The notes beneath the pieces are model-generated. The model worked only from the letters and a program-made list of their open reading frames with translations, had not been told where the DNA came from and did not search any database. Made by a program: the position numbers and the translations under genes. DNA of 64,000 nucleotides from Ferirhizobium litorale (GTDB lineage: Bacteria > Pseudomonadota > Alphaproteobacteria > Rhizobiales > Rhizobiaceae). The DNA lies in NCBI GenBank assembly GCA_030028905.1, contig JALDYZ010000009.1:1-64000 (forward strand), read 5' to 3'. Each line of letters opens with the position of its first letter. The first letter of the stretch is position 1. Below, piece by piece: positions 35,504 to 44,637 of this stretch.

Positions 35504-36616
35504 TCAGAATGTCGGACGCGGCGTCGGCACCGGCACGTTGGCAATCTCGCCGCCACCGGCGGCAGCCGCCTTGCCCGCAATGGCCTGGGAGCCAGCGATA
35601 AGGCCGGCGAACACGTAATTCGGTTCGCGCGTCAACTCATGCATATTCGGCGAACGAATCTTCATGCGCCCAACCTCGTCACGTCCCTCGCTGCGCACCT
35701 TCTTGCCCTTGGCGCTGCAGATCTCGGCACTGATATCCGCAACCGTGCTGACATCACCGTAGGGACGAAGCGTCGCAAGCGACTGGCCGGACCCGGAACG
35801 CGCCGTCAGGCCCGCCTGCAGCATATCAGCCGACGCATCGGCGCGCGCACCCAGGCTCTCCGTGCCGAGAACCACGGATACGACGGTGCGGCCGTTGCGC
35901 GTCGCCGACGATACCTGGTTGAACCCCGAGGCGCAGATGAACCCCGTCTTCATCCCGTCGGCACCGTCGAAGCGACCGATGAGCAGGTTGTAGTTGGGAT
36001 ACTTCTTCTTGCCCGTCGTGAAGCCTTCGAGAGAGAAGTAACCTGCGTATTCCGGAAACTCGCGGCGGAGGGTTACTGCAAGCACGGCAAGGTCTCGCGC
36101 CGTGGTATACTGCCCCTTGCCGGGAAGGCCGTTCGGATTGATGAAGTGCGACGAGGTCATGCCGATGCGCCGCGCCTCGGCGTTCATGCGGGCAACGAAG
36201 GCCTCCTGCGAGCCTCCGACACTTTCGGCGATCGCCACCGCGACATCATTGGCGGACTTCACCAGAAGCATCTTGAGCGCGCTGTCGAGTGTCATCTGCT
36301 GGCCAGGCTTGTAGTACATCTTGCTTGCCGGCTGGCTCGCTGCACGTTTCGTCATCGTCACCGGACTATCCAGCGTCAATTCCCCTGCCCGCAGCGCGCG
36401 GAACACCGTATAGGCCGTCATCATCTTTGTCAGCGATGCGGGATACCACTTGCGGAATGCATCCTCGTGATCGAGCACCTGACCGGTACGGACATCCACA
36501 AGGATGCGCGGATTGGCCTGCGCCGTCGACGTCAAGGCGATGACAAGGGCGGAAGCGGCGGCTGCGACGGGCAGAAACCGCCTGGCGATCTGCATACGTG
36601 TGGTATTCGTCGACAC
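35504..36616 (-). CDS. D-alanyl-D-alanine carboxypeptidase (S11 family, DacA/DacF-like)
   Basis: A 370-residue periplasmic penicillin-binding protein that trims pentapeptides in peptidoglycan. A signal peptide ends in ALTSTAQANP. Catalytic motifs are SLTK (residues 61-64), SAN (121-123) and KTG (223-225), all intact. The C-terminal region (residues 260-370) lacks the usual PBP5_C beta domain and is replaced by a low-complexity stretch ending NVPVPTPRPTF, typical of rhizobial members. GTG 36616 has GAGG seven bases before it and is preferred to ATG 36595. It is upstream of the CobW gene in a likely two-gene unit. Confidence 0.88.
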   Translation of the reverse strand: MSTNTTRMQIARRFLPVAAAASALVIALTSTAQANPRILVDVRTGQVLDHEDAFRKWYPASLTKMMTAYTVFRALRAGELTLDSPVTMTKRAASQPASKMYYKPGQQMTLDSALKMLLVKSANDVAVAIAESVGGSQEAFVARMNAEARRIGMTSSHFINPNGLPGKGQYTTARDLAVLAVTLRREFPEYAGYFSLEGFTTGKKKYPNYNLLIGRFDGADGMKTGFICASGFNQVSSATRNGRTVVSVVLGTESLGARADASADMLQAGLTARSGSGQSLATLRPYGDVSTVADISAEICSAKGKKVRSEGRDEVGRMKIRSPNMHELTREPNYVFAGLIAGSQAIAGKAAAAGGGEIANVPVPTPRPTF

Positions 36617-36777
36617 GGTGTATCCTCGAATTGTCCGGAAAACTCTCGAAACAGTCGGTTATTTAACCTATATGGCCATGACATGGCAAAGGCCATTGAA
36701 TACGCTATTTTCGGGGCGCGCGCCAGCTTCGCCCTCGGCACAATGCCCAGCAAGCTTGTTTTAGCAGGAAGAGAACT

Positions 36778-37941
36778 ATGCCGATTTTGAACCGTGCTGC
36801 GGAACTTCAGGACGAAGTCACGGAGTGGCGACGCTACATTCATTCCAGACCCGAGCTACTGTTTGCGGTCGAGAATACCGCGGCATTTGTCGCCGAAAAA
36901 CTCAAATCCTTTGGCGTCGACGAAGTCGTCACCGGCATCGGTCGCACGGGCGTGGTCGGCCTCATCAGGGGGCAGGGAGGTTCGGACCGTACCATCGGGT
37001 TGCGCGCCGACATGGACGCGCTTCCCCTTGACGAAATTACCGGCAAGCCCTGGGCCTCGACCACCCCGGGGAAGATGCATGCCTGCGGCCATGACGGGCA
37101 CACCGCCATGCTGCTTGGCGCCGCCAGGTACCTTGCCGAGACCCGCCATTTTACCGGCAATGTCGCAGTCATCTTCCAGCCGGCGGAAGAAGGCGGCGGC
37201 GGCGGCAGGCTGATGGTCCAGGACGGACTGATGGAGCGGTTCGCCATCCAGGAAGTCTACGGCATGCACAACATGCCGGGCCTCCCCGTCGGCAAGTTCG
37301 CGATCCGCAAGGGGCCGATCATGGCGGCCACCGACGAGTTCACCATCACGATCAAGGGACGCGGCGGTCATGCGGCCCAACCTCATCGCACCATCGATCC
37401 GATCGCCATTGGCGCGCAGGTCGTCGGCAATCTGCAGCAGGTTGCCTCGCGCATCGTCGACCCGCTGCATTCGGTGGTAGTTTCGGTCACCAAGTTCAAC
37501 GCCGGATTCGCCCACAATGTTATTCCGAACGAAGCCGTGCTGGCCGGAACCGTCCGTACGCTCTCGTCGGACGTTCGTGACCTGGCGGAGAAGCGCATCG
37601 GCGAGATTGCCCGGGGCATTGCCGCCGCTCACGGCGCCGAAGCGGTGATTGCCTACAATCGCAACTATCCGGTGACCTCCAACCATGCGGCCGAGACCGA
37701 TCATGCGATCAAGGTCGCAGGCGACATATCCGGACCCGACAATGTCGACACCGATACGGCTCCGATGATGGGGGGCGAGGATTTCTCCTACATGCTCAAT
37801 GCCCGTCCGGGCGCATTCATTTTCATGGGCAATGGCGATACTGCCGGCCTGCACAACCCGGCCTACGACTTCAACGACGAGGCGATCGCGCACGGCATTT
37901 CCTACTGGGTGCGCCTCGCCGAGGCCCGTCTTTCCGAGTGA
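36778..37941 (+). CDS. M20-family amidohydrolase (hippurate hydrolase/HipO-like)
   Basis: A 387-residue metallo-aminoacylase of the M20D group. Metal-ligand motifs are GLRADMDALPLDE, HACGHDGHTAMLLGAARYL, FQPAEEGGGGG and the late MMGGEDFSYML. The dimerisation (lid) domain with GRGGHAAQPHRTIDP is intact. These enzymes hydrolyse N-acyl amino acids, hippurate or IAA-amino acid conjugates; the substrate is not predictable here. It has a good ribosome binding site (AGGAAG) and is followed by a strong terminator. It is divergent from the carboxypeptidase gene across 161 bp. Confidence 0.9.
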   Translation: MPILNRAAELQDEVTEWRRYIHSRPELLFAVENTAAFVAEKLKSFGVDEVVTGIGRTGVVGLIRGQGGSDRTIGLRADMDALPLDEITGKPWASTTPGKMHACGHDGHTAMLLGAARYLAETRHFTGNVAVIFQPAEEGGGGGRLMVQDGLMERFAIQEVYGMHNMPGLPVGKFAIRKGPIMAATDEFTITIKGRGGHAAQPHRTIDPIAIGAQVVGNLQQVASRIVDPLHSVVVSVTKFNAGFAHNVIPNEAVLAGTVRTLSSDVRDLAEKRIGEIARGIAAAHGAEAVIAYNRNYPVTSNHAAETDHAIKVAGDISGPDNVDTDTAPMMGGEDFSYMLNARPGAFIFMGNGDTAGLHNPAYDFNDEAIAHGISYWVRLAEARLSE

Positions 37942-37970
37942 GCCTGGCGCTGGCGATCGGTCAAAAACAA

Positions 37971-38003
37971 GGGCCCGGATGCAGGGAAGCATCCGGGCCT
38001 TTT
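37971..38003 (+). terminator. Terminator after the M20 amidohydrolase
   Basis: GGCCCGGATGC pairs perfectly with GCATCCGGGCC around a six-nt loop, followed by TTTT (37999-38003). It lies about 30 bp after the stop codon of the M20 gene and before tRNA-Arg. The 200 bp from here to the tRNA hold no gene that I can support. Confidence 0.88.
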
Positions 38004-38211
38004 GACTGGAGGCCGGGCTGGCGTTATCCGCTCGGGCCGCACTCGTGAAGCGCAAAATCCCCAACGGCGAACTCGCCAATCCGTTGAACAGGACTTTTGC
38101 TGCAAACTTTGACGATTCCATGATCACGCCTCTCCGCCACGAGCTGGCGCTTCGGACGATGCAAAAACACTTGGCGAAACGCTTCGGCTTTTGTATGGAT
38201 GGCGGTCAAGT

Positions 38212-38288
38212 GGTCCCGTAGCTCAGCAGGATAGAGCACCAGATTCCTAATCTGGGGGTCGCGCGTTCGAATCGCGCCGGGATCACCA
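38212..38288 (+). tRNA. tRNA-Arg (anticodon CCT)
   Basis: A 77-nt cloverleaf with encoded CCA. The acceptor stem is GGTCCCG/CGGGATC (one G-U), the D arm GCTC...GAGC, and the anticodon stem CCAGA/TCTGG around loop TTCCTAA with CCT at 38246-38248. The T arm is GCGCG/CGCGC with TTCGAAT. It reads AGG codons. It stands alone between the M20 peptidase terminator and an atypical FkbM gene. Confidence 0.95.
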
Positions 38289-38439
38289 ATTTTTTCAGAT
38301 AGTTAGATCATCCGCGTCCCACCGCTCTTGCTCATCGGCTTCAATCTCCTGCGACCCCCTGATCCCGGTACCAAAATGGCGAGGTGAAGCTGCGTCCTTG
38401 CGTTTCCTCCGGTGATGGCATTAACTCGGAGCAACCTCC

Positions 38440-39192
38440 ATGCGAGCGGGGTCCGCAGTGATGTTTCGCATGAGTTCAAAGTCACGAACGTTGATATTGC
38501 GAGGACTGATGAAGCTATTGCAGCCGAATGCAACTGCTCGTGATGCGGTTCACCTGCTGAGCGATAAATTCGCGAATGTTCATTGGGGGCAAAGCGCAGA
38601 GGACGCTATTCTGCTCCGCTTCATTGGCTTCAAGCGCGGCGGCTTCTATGTTGATGTAGGGGCGCATCATCCAAAGCGTATTTCCAACACCTACATGTTT
38701 CATCACCGCCTAGGTTGGACGGGGGTAAACATAGATGCAAATCGAGAAGCGATCGAGCTGTTTGAAAAGGAGCGCCCGAATGACAAGAATGTCCATGCGC
38801 TCATAGGCGAAAGAACGGAAACACCGCATATCTTCACCATATTCAAAGGCAAGACACGCAGCACGGCGGACGCAAACAGGACGGCTCGTCTGGTGGGCAA
38901 GGAATTCGAAGTCCTCTCCCAGCAACCGATGTCACCGACACCGTTGCGCGAAATCCTGGAACAACAGGTCCCCAAAGATCAGCACATCGACTTTATGAAC
39001 GTGGACATCGAGGGATTCGATATCCAGGCGCTTAAGACAAACGATTGGTCGGCCTTCCGGCCCGATTTTCTATGCGTGGAAGATTTTGAGTTCAAAACGG
39101 GAAGAAACAGCGCAATTCGCAAGTATATGGCCAGCATCGAATACATATGCGTATCGCATTGCTACGACACTTCGATCTACAAAGCGTCTTGA
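38440..39192 (+). CDS. FkbM-family methyltransferase
   Basis: A 250-residue SAM-dependent methyltransferase of the FkbM type. Motif I is GGFYVDVGAHHPKRISNTY, followed by LGWTGVNIDANREAI. The later VDIEGFDIQALKTNDW and PDFLCVEDFEF are the family's C-terminal motifs. FkbM proteins O-methylate sugars or polyketides, often in surface polysaccharide or capsule clusters. Here the gene is alone, immediately downstream of tRNA-Arg. Its base composition is visibly less GC-rich and its codons less biased (many A-ending codons) than the neighbours, which suggests horizontal acquisition. GGAG eight bases before ATG 38440 supports the start. No substrate can be assigned. Confidence 0.85.
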   Translation: MRAGSAVMFRMSSKSRTLILRGLMKLLQPNATARDAVHLLSDKFANVHWGQSAEDAILLRFIGFKRGGFYVDVGAHHPKRISNTYMFHHRLGWTGVNIDANREAIELFEKERPNDKNVHALIGERTETPHIFTIFKGKTRSTADANRTARLVGKEFEVLSQQPMSPTPLREILEQQVPKDQHIDFMNVDIEGFDIQALKTNDWSAFRPDFLCVEDFEFKTGRNSAIRKYMASIEYICVSHCYDTSIYKAS

Positions 39193-39247
39193 CCCACCTC
39201 CGACTACCGACGCGTTGGTGGCAAAGCTGAGATCCTAAGTTCCAGAA

Positions 39248-40423
39248 TTACCCCAGCAGTTCGGCAGCCCGCCGGCGAGCTTCCGTGTCGGCTGCAAAGA
39301 CGTCGTCCATCGTGGCGGGCGCCGGGATATGGACCAGCGCATCCATCACCGCTTCGGTGATTTCGGCCATAGCCAGGAATGACGCCCGTCCATCGATGAA
39401 GGCCTCGAGTGCGACTTCCTTGGCCCCGTTCAGCACGGCGCCCTGCACGCCGCCACGGATCATCGCCAGGCGGGCGAGCCTGATGGCCGGGAACCTGTCT
39501 TCGTCCGGCGCCTCGAAATCGAGCCGTGCCAGCCTGGCGAAATCCAGTCGATCGACCGGCAGGTTTGCTCGCCTGGGATGGCTGAGCGCGTAGCCGATCG
39601 CCGTGCGCATGTCCGGGCAGCCAAGCTGCGCCAGAACCGAGCCGTCGGCATAGCCGACCATCGAATGGATGACCGATTGCGGGTGGACGATGACCTCGAT
39701 CTGCTCCGGTCGGAGGTTGAAGAGGTGTTTCGCCTCGATCATCTCCAGCGCCTTGTTGAACATCGAGGCGCTGTCGATCGAAATCTTCAGGCCCATCGAC
39801 CAGTTGGGATGGGCACGCGCCGTCTCGACCGTCACGTCCGCCATGTCGGCACGGGACATTGTGCGGAAAGGGCCACCGGATGCGGTCAGGATCACCCGTT
39901 CGATCGCGTGGCGCTGGTTTTCCTCAAGCACCTGGAAGATGGCGTTGTGCTCGCTGTCGACGGGCAAAAGACGTCCGCCGCCCGCATGGACCGCCGCGAC
40001 GAAAAGGTCGCCCGCGGAAACCAGACATTCCTTGTTGGCGAGCGCGATATCGGCGCCACGCCGTGCCGCGGTAAGCGTGGGCGCCAGGCCCGCCGTCCCG
40101 ACGATCGCCGCCATCACCCAGCCGGCATCCATCTCGGCCGCCTCGATCAGCCCCGAAGGACCGGCGGCGACGGCGATTCCCGAGCCGGAAAGTGCGTCCT
40201 TCAGGGCGCCATAACGACCGTCGTCGGCGGTGACCGCGAGCCTAGCGCCGGTGGCCCGTGCCTGCGTCGCGAGGAGATCAACGCTTCCGTTGCCGGTCAA
40301 CGCCATCACTTCGAAGGCGTCCCCCCCACCCATGTGTCGCACCACATCCAGCGTATTCCGCCCGATCGAGCCGGTTGAACCAAAAATGCTGATGCTGCGT
40401 CGAGACTGGATACCTTCTGCCAT
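39248..40423 (-). CDS. dxr: 1-deoxy-D-xylulose 5-phosphate reductoisomerase
   Basis: A 391-residue NADPH-dependent enzyme that makes MEP from DXP in the non-mevalonate isoprenoid pathway. The NADPH loop IFGSTGSIGRNTLDVV, ANKECLVSAGD, the metal/substrate region LPVDSEHNAIFQVL, the flexible-loop motif TASGGPFR and NWSMGLKISIDSASMFNKALEMIEA are intact. It is full length with a normal C-terminal helical domain. It is not part of the uppS-cdsA cluster, as in other rhizobia. The 117 bp upstream separate it from the PccR-like gene on the same strand. Confidence 0.94.
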   Translation of the reverse strand: MAEGIQSRRSISIFGSTGSIGRNTLDVVRHMGGGDAFEVMALTGNGSVDLLATQARATGARLAVTADDGRYGALKDALSGSGIAVAAGPSGLIEAAEMDAGWVMAAIVGTAGLAPTLTAARRGADIALANKECLVSAGDLFVAAVHAGGGRLLPVDSEHNAIFQVLEENQRHAIERVILTASGGPFRTMSRADMADVTVETARAHPNWSMGLKISIDSASMFNKALEMIEAKHLFNLRPEQIEVIVHPQSVIHSMVGYADGSVLAQLGCPDMRTAIGYALSHPRRANLPVDRLDFARLARLDFEAPDEDRFPAIRLARLAMIRGGVQGAVLNGAKEVALEAFIDGRASFLAMAEITEAVMDALVHIPAPATMDDVFAADTEARRRAAELLG

Positions 40424-40540
40424 CTTATCTTTCGAAAATGCTGTGCTCTTCCTGTCCCTCTACTCGCCTTTGACCAAAGCGACAAGCAAAAGACGGGTGG
40501 CCGCAATAGCGCATCCCTGGTTTGCGCGGCTGTAACAGGC

Positions 40541-41956
40541 TCAATCGGCGAGCTTGTAGGGAACCGGTCCCCTGACGTCGTGATCGACGATCAGCTTGCG
40601 CTTGAAGGGCGGAACGGCACGCTGGGCGCATTTGGTACGTTCGCAGATGCGGCAGGAAATACCGATGAGGTCGAAACCGGCCCGGTTGCCGAGATCGAGC
40701 CCGTCGGCATAGACGAAGCTGCCGGCATAGGAAATCTCGCAACCGAGCGCGATCGCATACCGCGGATGGGCGGAGCGGAAACCGCCACCACCCTTGGTGA
40801 TCTGCGTGGCAAGCGAAAGATAGCGCACCCCGTCCGGGGTTTCGGCGAGTTGGCGAATGATCCGCCCCGGCATCTCGAAGGCCTGGTGCACGTTCCACAG
40901 CGGACAGGCAGCGCCGAAGCGGGCGAACTGCAATCTTGCGGCGCTATGCCGCTTGGTGATGTTGCCGGCCCTGTCGATACGGGCGAAGAAGATCGGCACG
41001 CCCTTGTGCCCCGGCCGCTGCAGGGTCGAGAGACGGTGACAGACCTGCTCGAGCGATGCATTGAAACGCATCGCCAGCAATTCGAGATCATGGCGGAGCT
41101 CCATCGCCGCCTTCAGGAACTTCTGGTAGGGGAGAAGCAGCGCACCGGCAAAATAGTTGTGCAGGCCGATGCGACAGATTTCATAGGCCTCGTCTGTGCG
41201 AAACCCGGCCGCGGCGGCAATGGCATCGACCTGGCGCCCGGCGTGAAGTTGGGCAACCTGCAGGGCGATCTGGAAATCGCGGCTGGCCGCAGGTGCATAG
41301 GGGTTCATCATCAAAACTCGGGATTCTGGATCGAACCGGCGGATGTAGTCCTCGTCGGCGGGCCCGCGCACGATGCGCACGCCGTGGCGCTTTTCCAGGT
41401 AGCCGGCGAGCGCCGCATGGCTCTCTCCCTCGCCCAGCCCCAGTTCACCGGCAAGCGCTTCCGCCATGACGTCGATCTCGTGGATGTAATTGTCGACGAA
41501 ATGAAAGAAGTCGCGCACCTCTTCATAGGGCGTAGTCTCGGTCATCGCGGCGGCACGGCCCAGCGTGTCGTTGAAGCCGGCAAGCTGCTCGGAATTGCGC
41601 CGGTAGGCCTGGTGGCAGGTGATCAGCGCATGGGCAAGGCCGGGCGCATTCTGGGTGACGAGCTTGAGTTCCTGCAGGCTCGGCGAATAGGTTTCGAACA
41701 GCGGGTCGGACAATGCTTCCGAAAGCGCCGAGAGCAGCCTGTCCCCCTCGCCGGTCGACAGTTCCGCGATATCGATCTGGAATTTTTCCGCCAGCGCCAG
41801 CAACACCGAAGCGGACACAGGACGCTGGTTGTTCTCGATCTGGTTGAGATAACTGGTGGAGATGCCGATGCGCTCTGCAAATTGCCCCTGGGTCATTTTG
41901 CCGGTTTCGCGCAGGTCCCGCACCTTGCGGCCGATATAGAGTTTTCCAATGGCCAT
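40541..41956 (-). CDS. pccR: ScfR/PccR-type short-chain fatty acyl-CoA transcriptional regulator
   Basis: A 471-residue XRE-family regulator. The N-terminal helix-turn-helix (residues 10-65, [29 protein letters not shown] pattern) is followed by an IrrE/M78-like domain ([12 protein letters not shown] and [12 protein letters not shown]). The C-terminal ScfRs domain has Cys residues in [20 protein letters not shown]. Members sense propionyl-CoA-like thioesters; PccR of Rhodobacter sphaeroides activates propionyl-CoA carboxylase genes through TTTGCAAA sites. This gene is divergent from pccB and the shared spacer contains such a site, so local control of the pcc genes and autoregulation are likely. 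Confidence 0.88.
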   Translation of the reverse strand: MAIGKLYIGRKVRDLRETGKMTQGQFAERIGISTSYLNQIENNQRPVSASVLLALAEKFQIDIAELSTGEGDRLLSALSEALSDPLFETYSPSLQELKLVTQNAPGLAHALITCHQAYRRNSEQLAGFNDTLGRAAAMTETTPYEEVRDFFHFVDNYIHEIDVMAEALAGELGLGEGESHAALAGYLEKRHGVRIVRGPADEDYIRRFDPESRVLMMNPYAPAASRDFQIALQVAQLHAGRQVDAIAAAAGFRTDEAYEICRIGLHNYFAGALLLPYQKFLKAAMELRHDLELLAMRFNASLEQVCHRLSTLQRPGHKGVPIFFARIDRAGNITKRHSAARLQFARFGAACPLWNVHQAFEMPGRIIRQLAETPDGVRYLSLATQITKGGGGFRSAHPRYAIALGCEISYAGSFVYADGLDLGNRAGFDLIGISCRICERTKCAQRAVPPFKRKLIVDHDVRGPVPYKLAD

Positions 41957-41961
41957 GTTCG

Positions 41962-41991
41962 CAACTTTGCAAATTACATTTCACAAAGTTG
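41962..41991. promoter_or_regulatory. Candidate PccR operator between pccR and pccB
   Basis: An 8-bp perfect inverted repeat, CAACTTTG (41962-41969) and CAAAGTTG (41984-41991), encloses TTTGCAAA (41966-41973) and a degenerate TTTCACAAA (41979-41987). Another TTTGCA lies at 42003-42008. TTTGCAAA repeats are the reported PccR/RamB-type recognition sequence. The site lies 6 bp from the pccR start and 110 bp from the pccB start, suited to repression of pccR and activation of pccB. Confidence 0.6.
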
Positions 41992-42101
41992 TACATTACA
42001 CATTTGCACATGATCAACCGTTTTCTCCGGCGCGTCTGATCGCTATTGCGGAGCACGAAAACCCTCGACAAGATCGCCTGGATGACCGCAGAGGAAGCAA
42101 G

Positions 42102-43634
42102 ATGCGAGCGATACTCGATCAACTGGAAGCCCGGCGGGCGGAGGCACGCCTCGGCGGTGGCCAGAAGCGCGTCGATGCCCAGCACGGCAAGGGCAAGCTG
42201 ACCGCCCGCGAACGTATCGAGGTGCTGCTCGACGAGGGCTCCTTCGAAGAATACGACATGTACGTCACCCATCGCTGCACCGATTTCGGCATGGACGGCC
42301 AGAAGGTCGCGGGCGACGGCGTGGTCACTGGCTGGGGCACGATCAACGGCCGCCAGGTCTACGTTTTTTCCCAGGATTTTACCGTGCTCGGCGGATCGCT
42401 TTCCGAAACCCATGCCCAGAAGATCTGCAAGATCATGGACATGGCGGTGCGCAACGGCGCTCCGGTGATCGGCCTCAACGATTCCGGCGGCGCCCGCATC
42501 CAGGAAGGGGTGGCCTCGCTCGCCGGATACGCCGATGTCTTCAAGCGCAATGTCGAGGCGTCCGGCATCATCCCGCAGATTTCCGTCATCATGGGCCCCT
42601 GCGCCGGCGGCGCCGTCTATTCGCCGGCGATGACCGACTTCATCTTCATGGTGCGCGATTCGTCCTACATGTTCGTGACCGGGCCCGACGTTGTGAAGAC
42701 GGTGACGAACGAGATCGTGACCGCGGAAGAACTCGGCGGCGCCCGCACCCACACCTCGAAGTCGTCGGTCGCCGACGGGGCCTACGAAAACGATGTCGAG
42801 GCACTGGAGCACGTCCGGATGCTCTTCGACTTCCTGCCGCTCAACAACCGTGAAAAGCCGCCGGTTCGCCCGTTCCATGACGACCCGGCGCGACTTGAGG
42901 CCCGGCTCGACTCGCTGATCCCGGGCAACGCCGCCAAGCCCTACGACATGAAGGAGCTGATCCTGGCTATCGCCGACGAGGGCGATTTCTTCGAGATCCA
43001 GGAGGCTTTCGCCCGCAACATCATCACCGGCTTCATCCGCCTCGAGGGCCAGACGGTCGGTGTTGTCGCCAACCAGCCGATGGTGCTGGCGGGCTGCCTC
43101 GATATCGATTCCTCGCGCAAGGCGGCCCGCTTCGTGCGCTTTTGCGATGCCTTCAACATCCCGATCCTGACCCTCGTCGACGTTCCGGGCTTCCTGCCGG
43201 GCACGGCGCAGGAATATGGCGGCGTCATCAAGCATGGCGCCAAGCTGCTGTTCGCCTACAGCCAAGCGACGGTGCCCATGGTGACGCTGATCACTCGCAA
43301 GGCCTATGGCGGCGCCTATGACGTGATGGCGTCCAAGCATATCGGTGCCGACGTCAACTATGCCTGGCCGACCGCCGAGATCGCGGTCATGGGCGCCAAG
43401 GGGGCAACCGAGATCCTCTATCGCTCGGAACTCGGAGCTCCGGAGAAGATCGCCGCCCGCACGAAGGAATACGAGGAGCGTTTTGCCAACCCCTTCGTGG
43501 CGGCCGAGCGCGGCTTCATAGACGAGGTGATCATGCCGCATTCGTCACGCCGCCGTATTGCCCGTGCCTTCGCCGCGCTGCGCAACAAGCAGGTCGAGAC
43601 GCGCTGGAGGAAGCACGACACTATTCCGCTCTAG
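42102..43634 (+). CDS. pccB: Propionyl-CoA carboxylase beta subunit
   Basis: A 510-residue carboxyltransferase subunit that moves CO2 from biotin to propionyl-CoA, giving (S)-methylmalonyl-CoA. It has two crotonase-like halves: the N half with [12 protein letters not shown] and [14 protein letters not shown], and the C half with [18 protein letters not shown] and [20 protein letters not shown] 42102 gives the usual [12 protein letters not shown] start and 510 residues; the frame from 41949 is an upstream read-through. It is the first gene of the run pccB-GST-unknown-pccA-scpA. The 90-bp gap before the GST gene leaves open an internal promoter. Confidence 0.95.
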   Translation: MRAILDQLEARRAEARLGGGQKRVDAQHGKGKLTARERIEVLLDEGSFEEYDMYVTHRCTDFGMDGQKVAGDGVVTGWGTINGRQVYVFSQDFTVLGGSLSETHAQKICKIMDMAVRNGAPVIGLNDSGGARIQEGVASLAGYADVFKRNVEASGIIPQISVIMGPCAGGAVYSPAMTDFIFMVRDSSYMFVTGPDVVKTVTNEIVTAEELGGARTHTSKSSVADGAYENDVEALEHVRMLFDFLPLNNREKPPVRPFHDDPARLEARLDSLIPGNAAKPYDMKELILAIADEGDFFEIQEAFARNIITGFIRLEGQTVGVVANQPMVLAGCLDIDSSRKAARFVRFCDAFNIPILTLVDVPGFLPGTAQEYGGVIKHGAKLLFAYSQATVPMVTLITRKAYGGAYDVMASKHIGADVNYAWPTAEIAVMGAKGATEILYRSELGAPEKIAARTKEYEERFANPFVAAERGFIDEVIMPHSSRRRIARAFAALRNKQVETRWRKHDTIPL

Positions 43635-43724
43635 TCAGAGGAAATGCGCCAATCGGTACCTATATAGCGGTTGTTGCGCTTGATGTTTCGAGTGCGTTTT
43701 TTGTGAGGACAAGGACAGGATTTC

Positions 43725-44627
43725 ATGACCGACATTAAATTCCCGCCTGAAAACAATCTTCCCGCCGGCTACGTGCCGCCCAAGATCTGGACCTGGGACA
43801 AGGGCAATGGCGGCGAGTTCGCGAGCATCAATCGCCCGACCGCCGGTGCGCAGTTCGAGAGAAAATTGCCGATCGGCAAGCACCCTCTGCAGCTCTATTC
43901 GCTCGCCACGCCGAACGGCCAGAAGGTGACGATCATGCTTGAGGAACTGCTTGCCGCAGGTCACTCGGGCGCCGAATACGATGCCTGGCTGATCAGGATC
44001 GGCGATAGCGATCAGTTCGGCTCCGGCTTCGTCGAGGTCAATCCGAACTCCAAGATTCCCGCCTTGATGGACCACTCTACCCCGGAACCGACCCGCGTTT
44101 TCGAAAGCGGTGCAATCCTGCTCTATCTTGCCGAGAAGTTCGGCGCGTTCCTGCCGAAAGATCACAAGGCGCGCACCGAAACGCTGAACTGGCTGTTCTG
44201 GCAGATGGGCTCGGCCCCCTTCCTCGGCGGCGGTTTCGGCCACTTTTACGCCTACGCGCCGATGAAGATCCAATATGCCATCGATCGTTATGCGATGGAG
44301 GTGAAACGCCAGCTCGACGTGCTCGATCGGCATCTCGCGGACAACCGCTTCATGGCAGGTTCGGAATACACCATTGCCGACATGGCGATCTGGCCGTGGT
44401 ACGGCCGCATTGTTCTCGGCCAGGCCTATAACGACGCCGGCGCCTTCCTCGATGGCGGCAGCTACAAGAACGTCATTCGCTGGACAAACGAGATCGATGC
44501 CCGTCCGGCGGTCAAGCGCGGCGTGATTGTCAACAAGACGTCGGGCGATCCGTCCGAACAGTTGCACGAGCGTCACGACGCCTCCGACTTCGAGACGAAG
44601 ACGCAGGACAAGATCGACGCGGCCTGA
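43725..44627 (+). CDS. yghU: Glutathione-dependent disulfide-bond oxidoreductase (YghU-like GST)
   Basis: A 300-residue Nu-class glutathione transferase. The N-terminal extension before the thioredoxin fold (residues 1-45, PPKIWTWDKGNGGEFASINRPTAGA) is the hallmark of YghU. The GSH-binding segment NPNSKIPALMDHS and ESGAILLYLAEKFG follow, and then the helical C domain with AGSEYTIADMAIWPWYG. YghU enzymes reduce disulfides with two bound GSH molecules. Its place within the pcc gene run is not obviously functional. It is followed after 10 bp by an unknown gene. Confidence 0.9.
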   Translation: MTDIKFPPENNLPAGYVPPKIWTWDKGNGGEFASINRPTAGAQFERKLPIGKHPLQLYSLATPNGQKVTIMLEELLAAGHSGAEYDAWLIRIGDSDQFGSGFVEVNPNSKIPALMDHSTPEPTRVFESGAILLYLAEKFGAFLPKDHKARTETLNWLFWQMGSAPFLGGGFGHFYAYAPMKIQYAIDRYAMEVKRQLDVLDRHLADNRFMAGSEYTIADMAIWPWYGRIVLGQAYNDAGAFLDGGSYKNVIRWTNEIDARPAVKRGVIVNKTSGDPSEQLHERHDASDFETKTQDKIDAA

Positions 44628-44637
44628 GGAGACCGAG

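Noticed and set aside
38289-39247. Attachment-site duplication of the tRNA-Arg 3' end around the FkbM gene
   Set aside because: I looked for the tRNA 3' end sequence (such as GCCGGGATCACCA) after 38289 and up to dxr and found no second copy, and no integrase gene is present.
41523-43541. 672-codon open frame on the minus strand opposite pccB
   Set aside because: It is antisense to pccB throughout its main part and carries no recognisable motif; the real minus-strand gene here is the PccR-like regulator.
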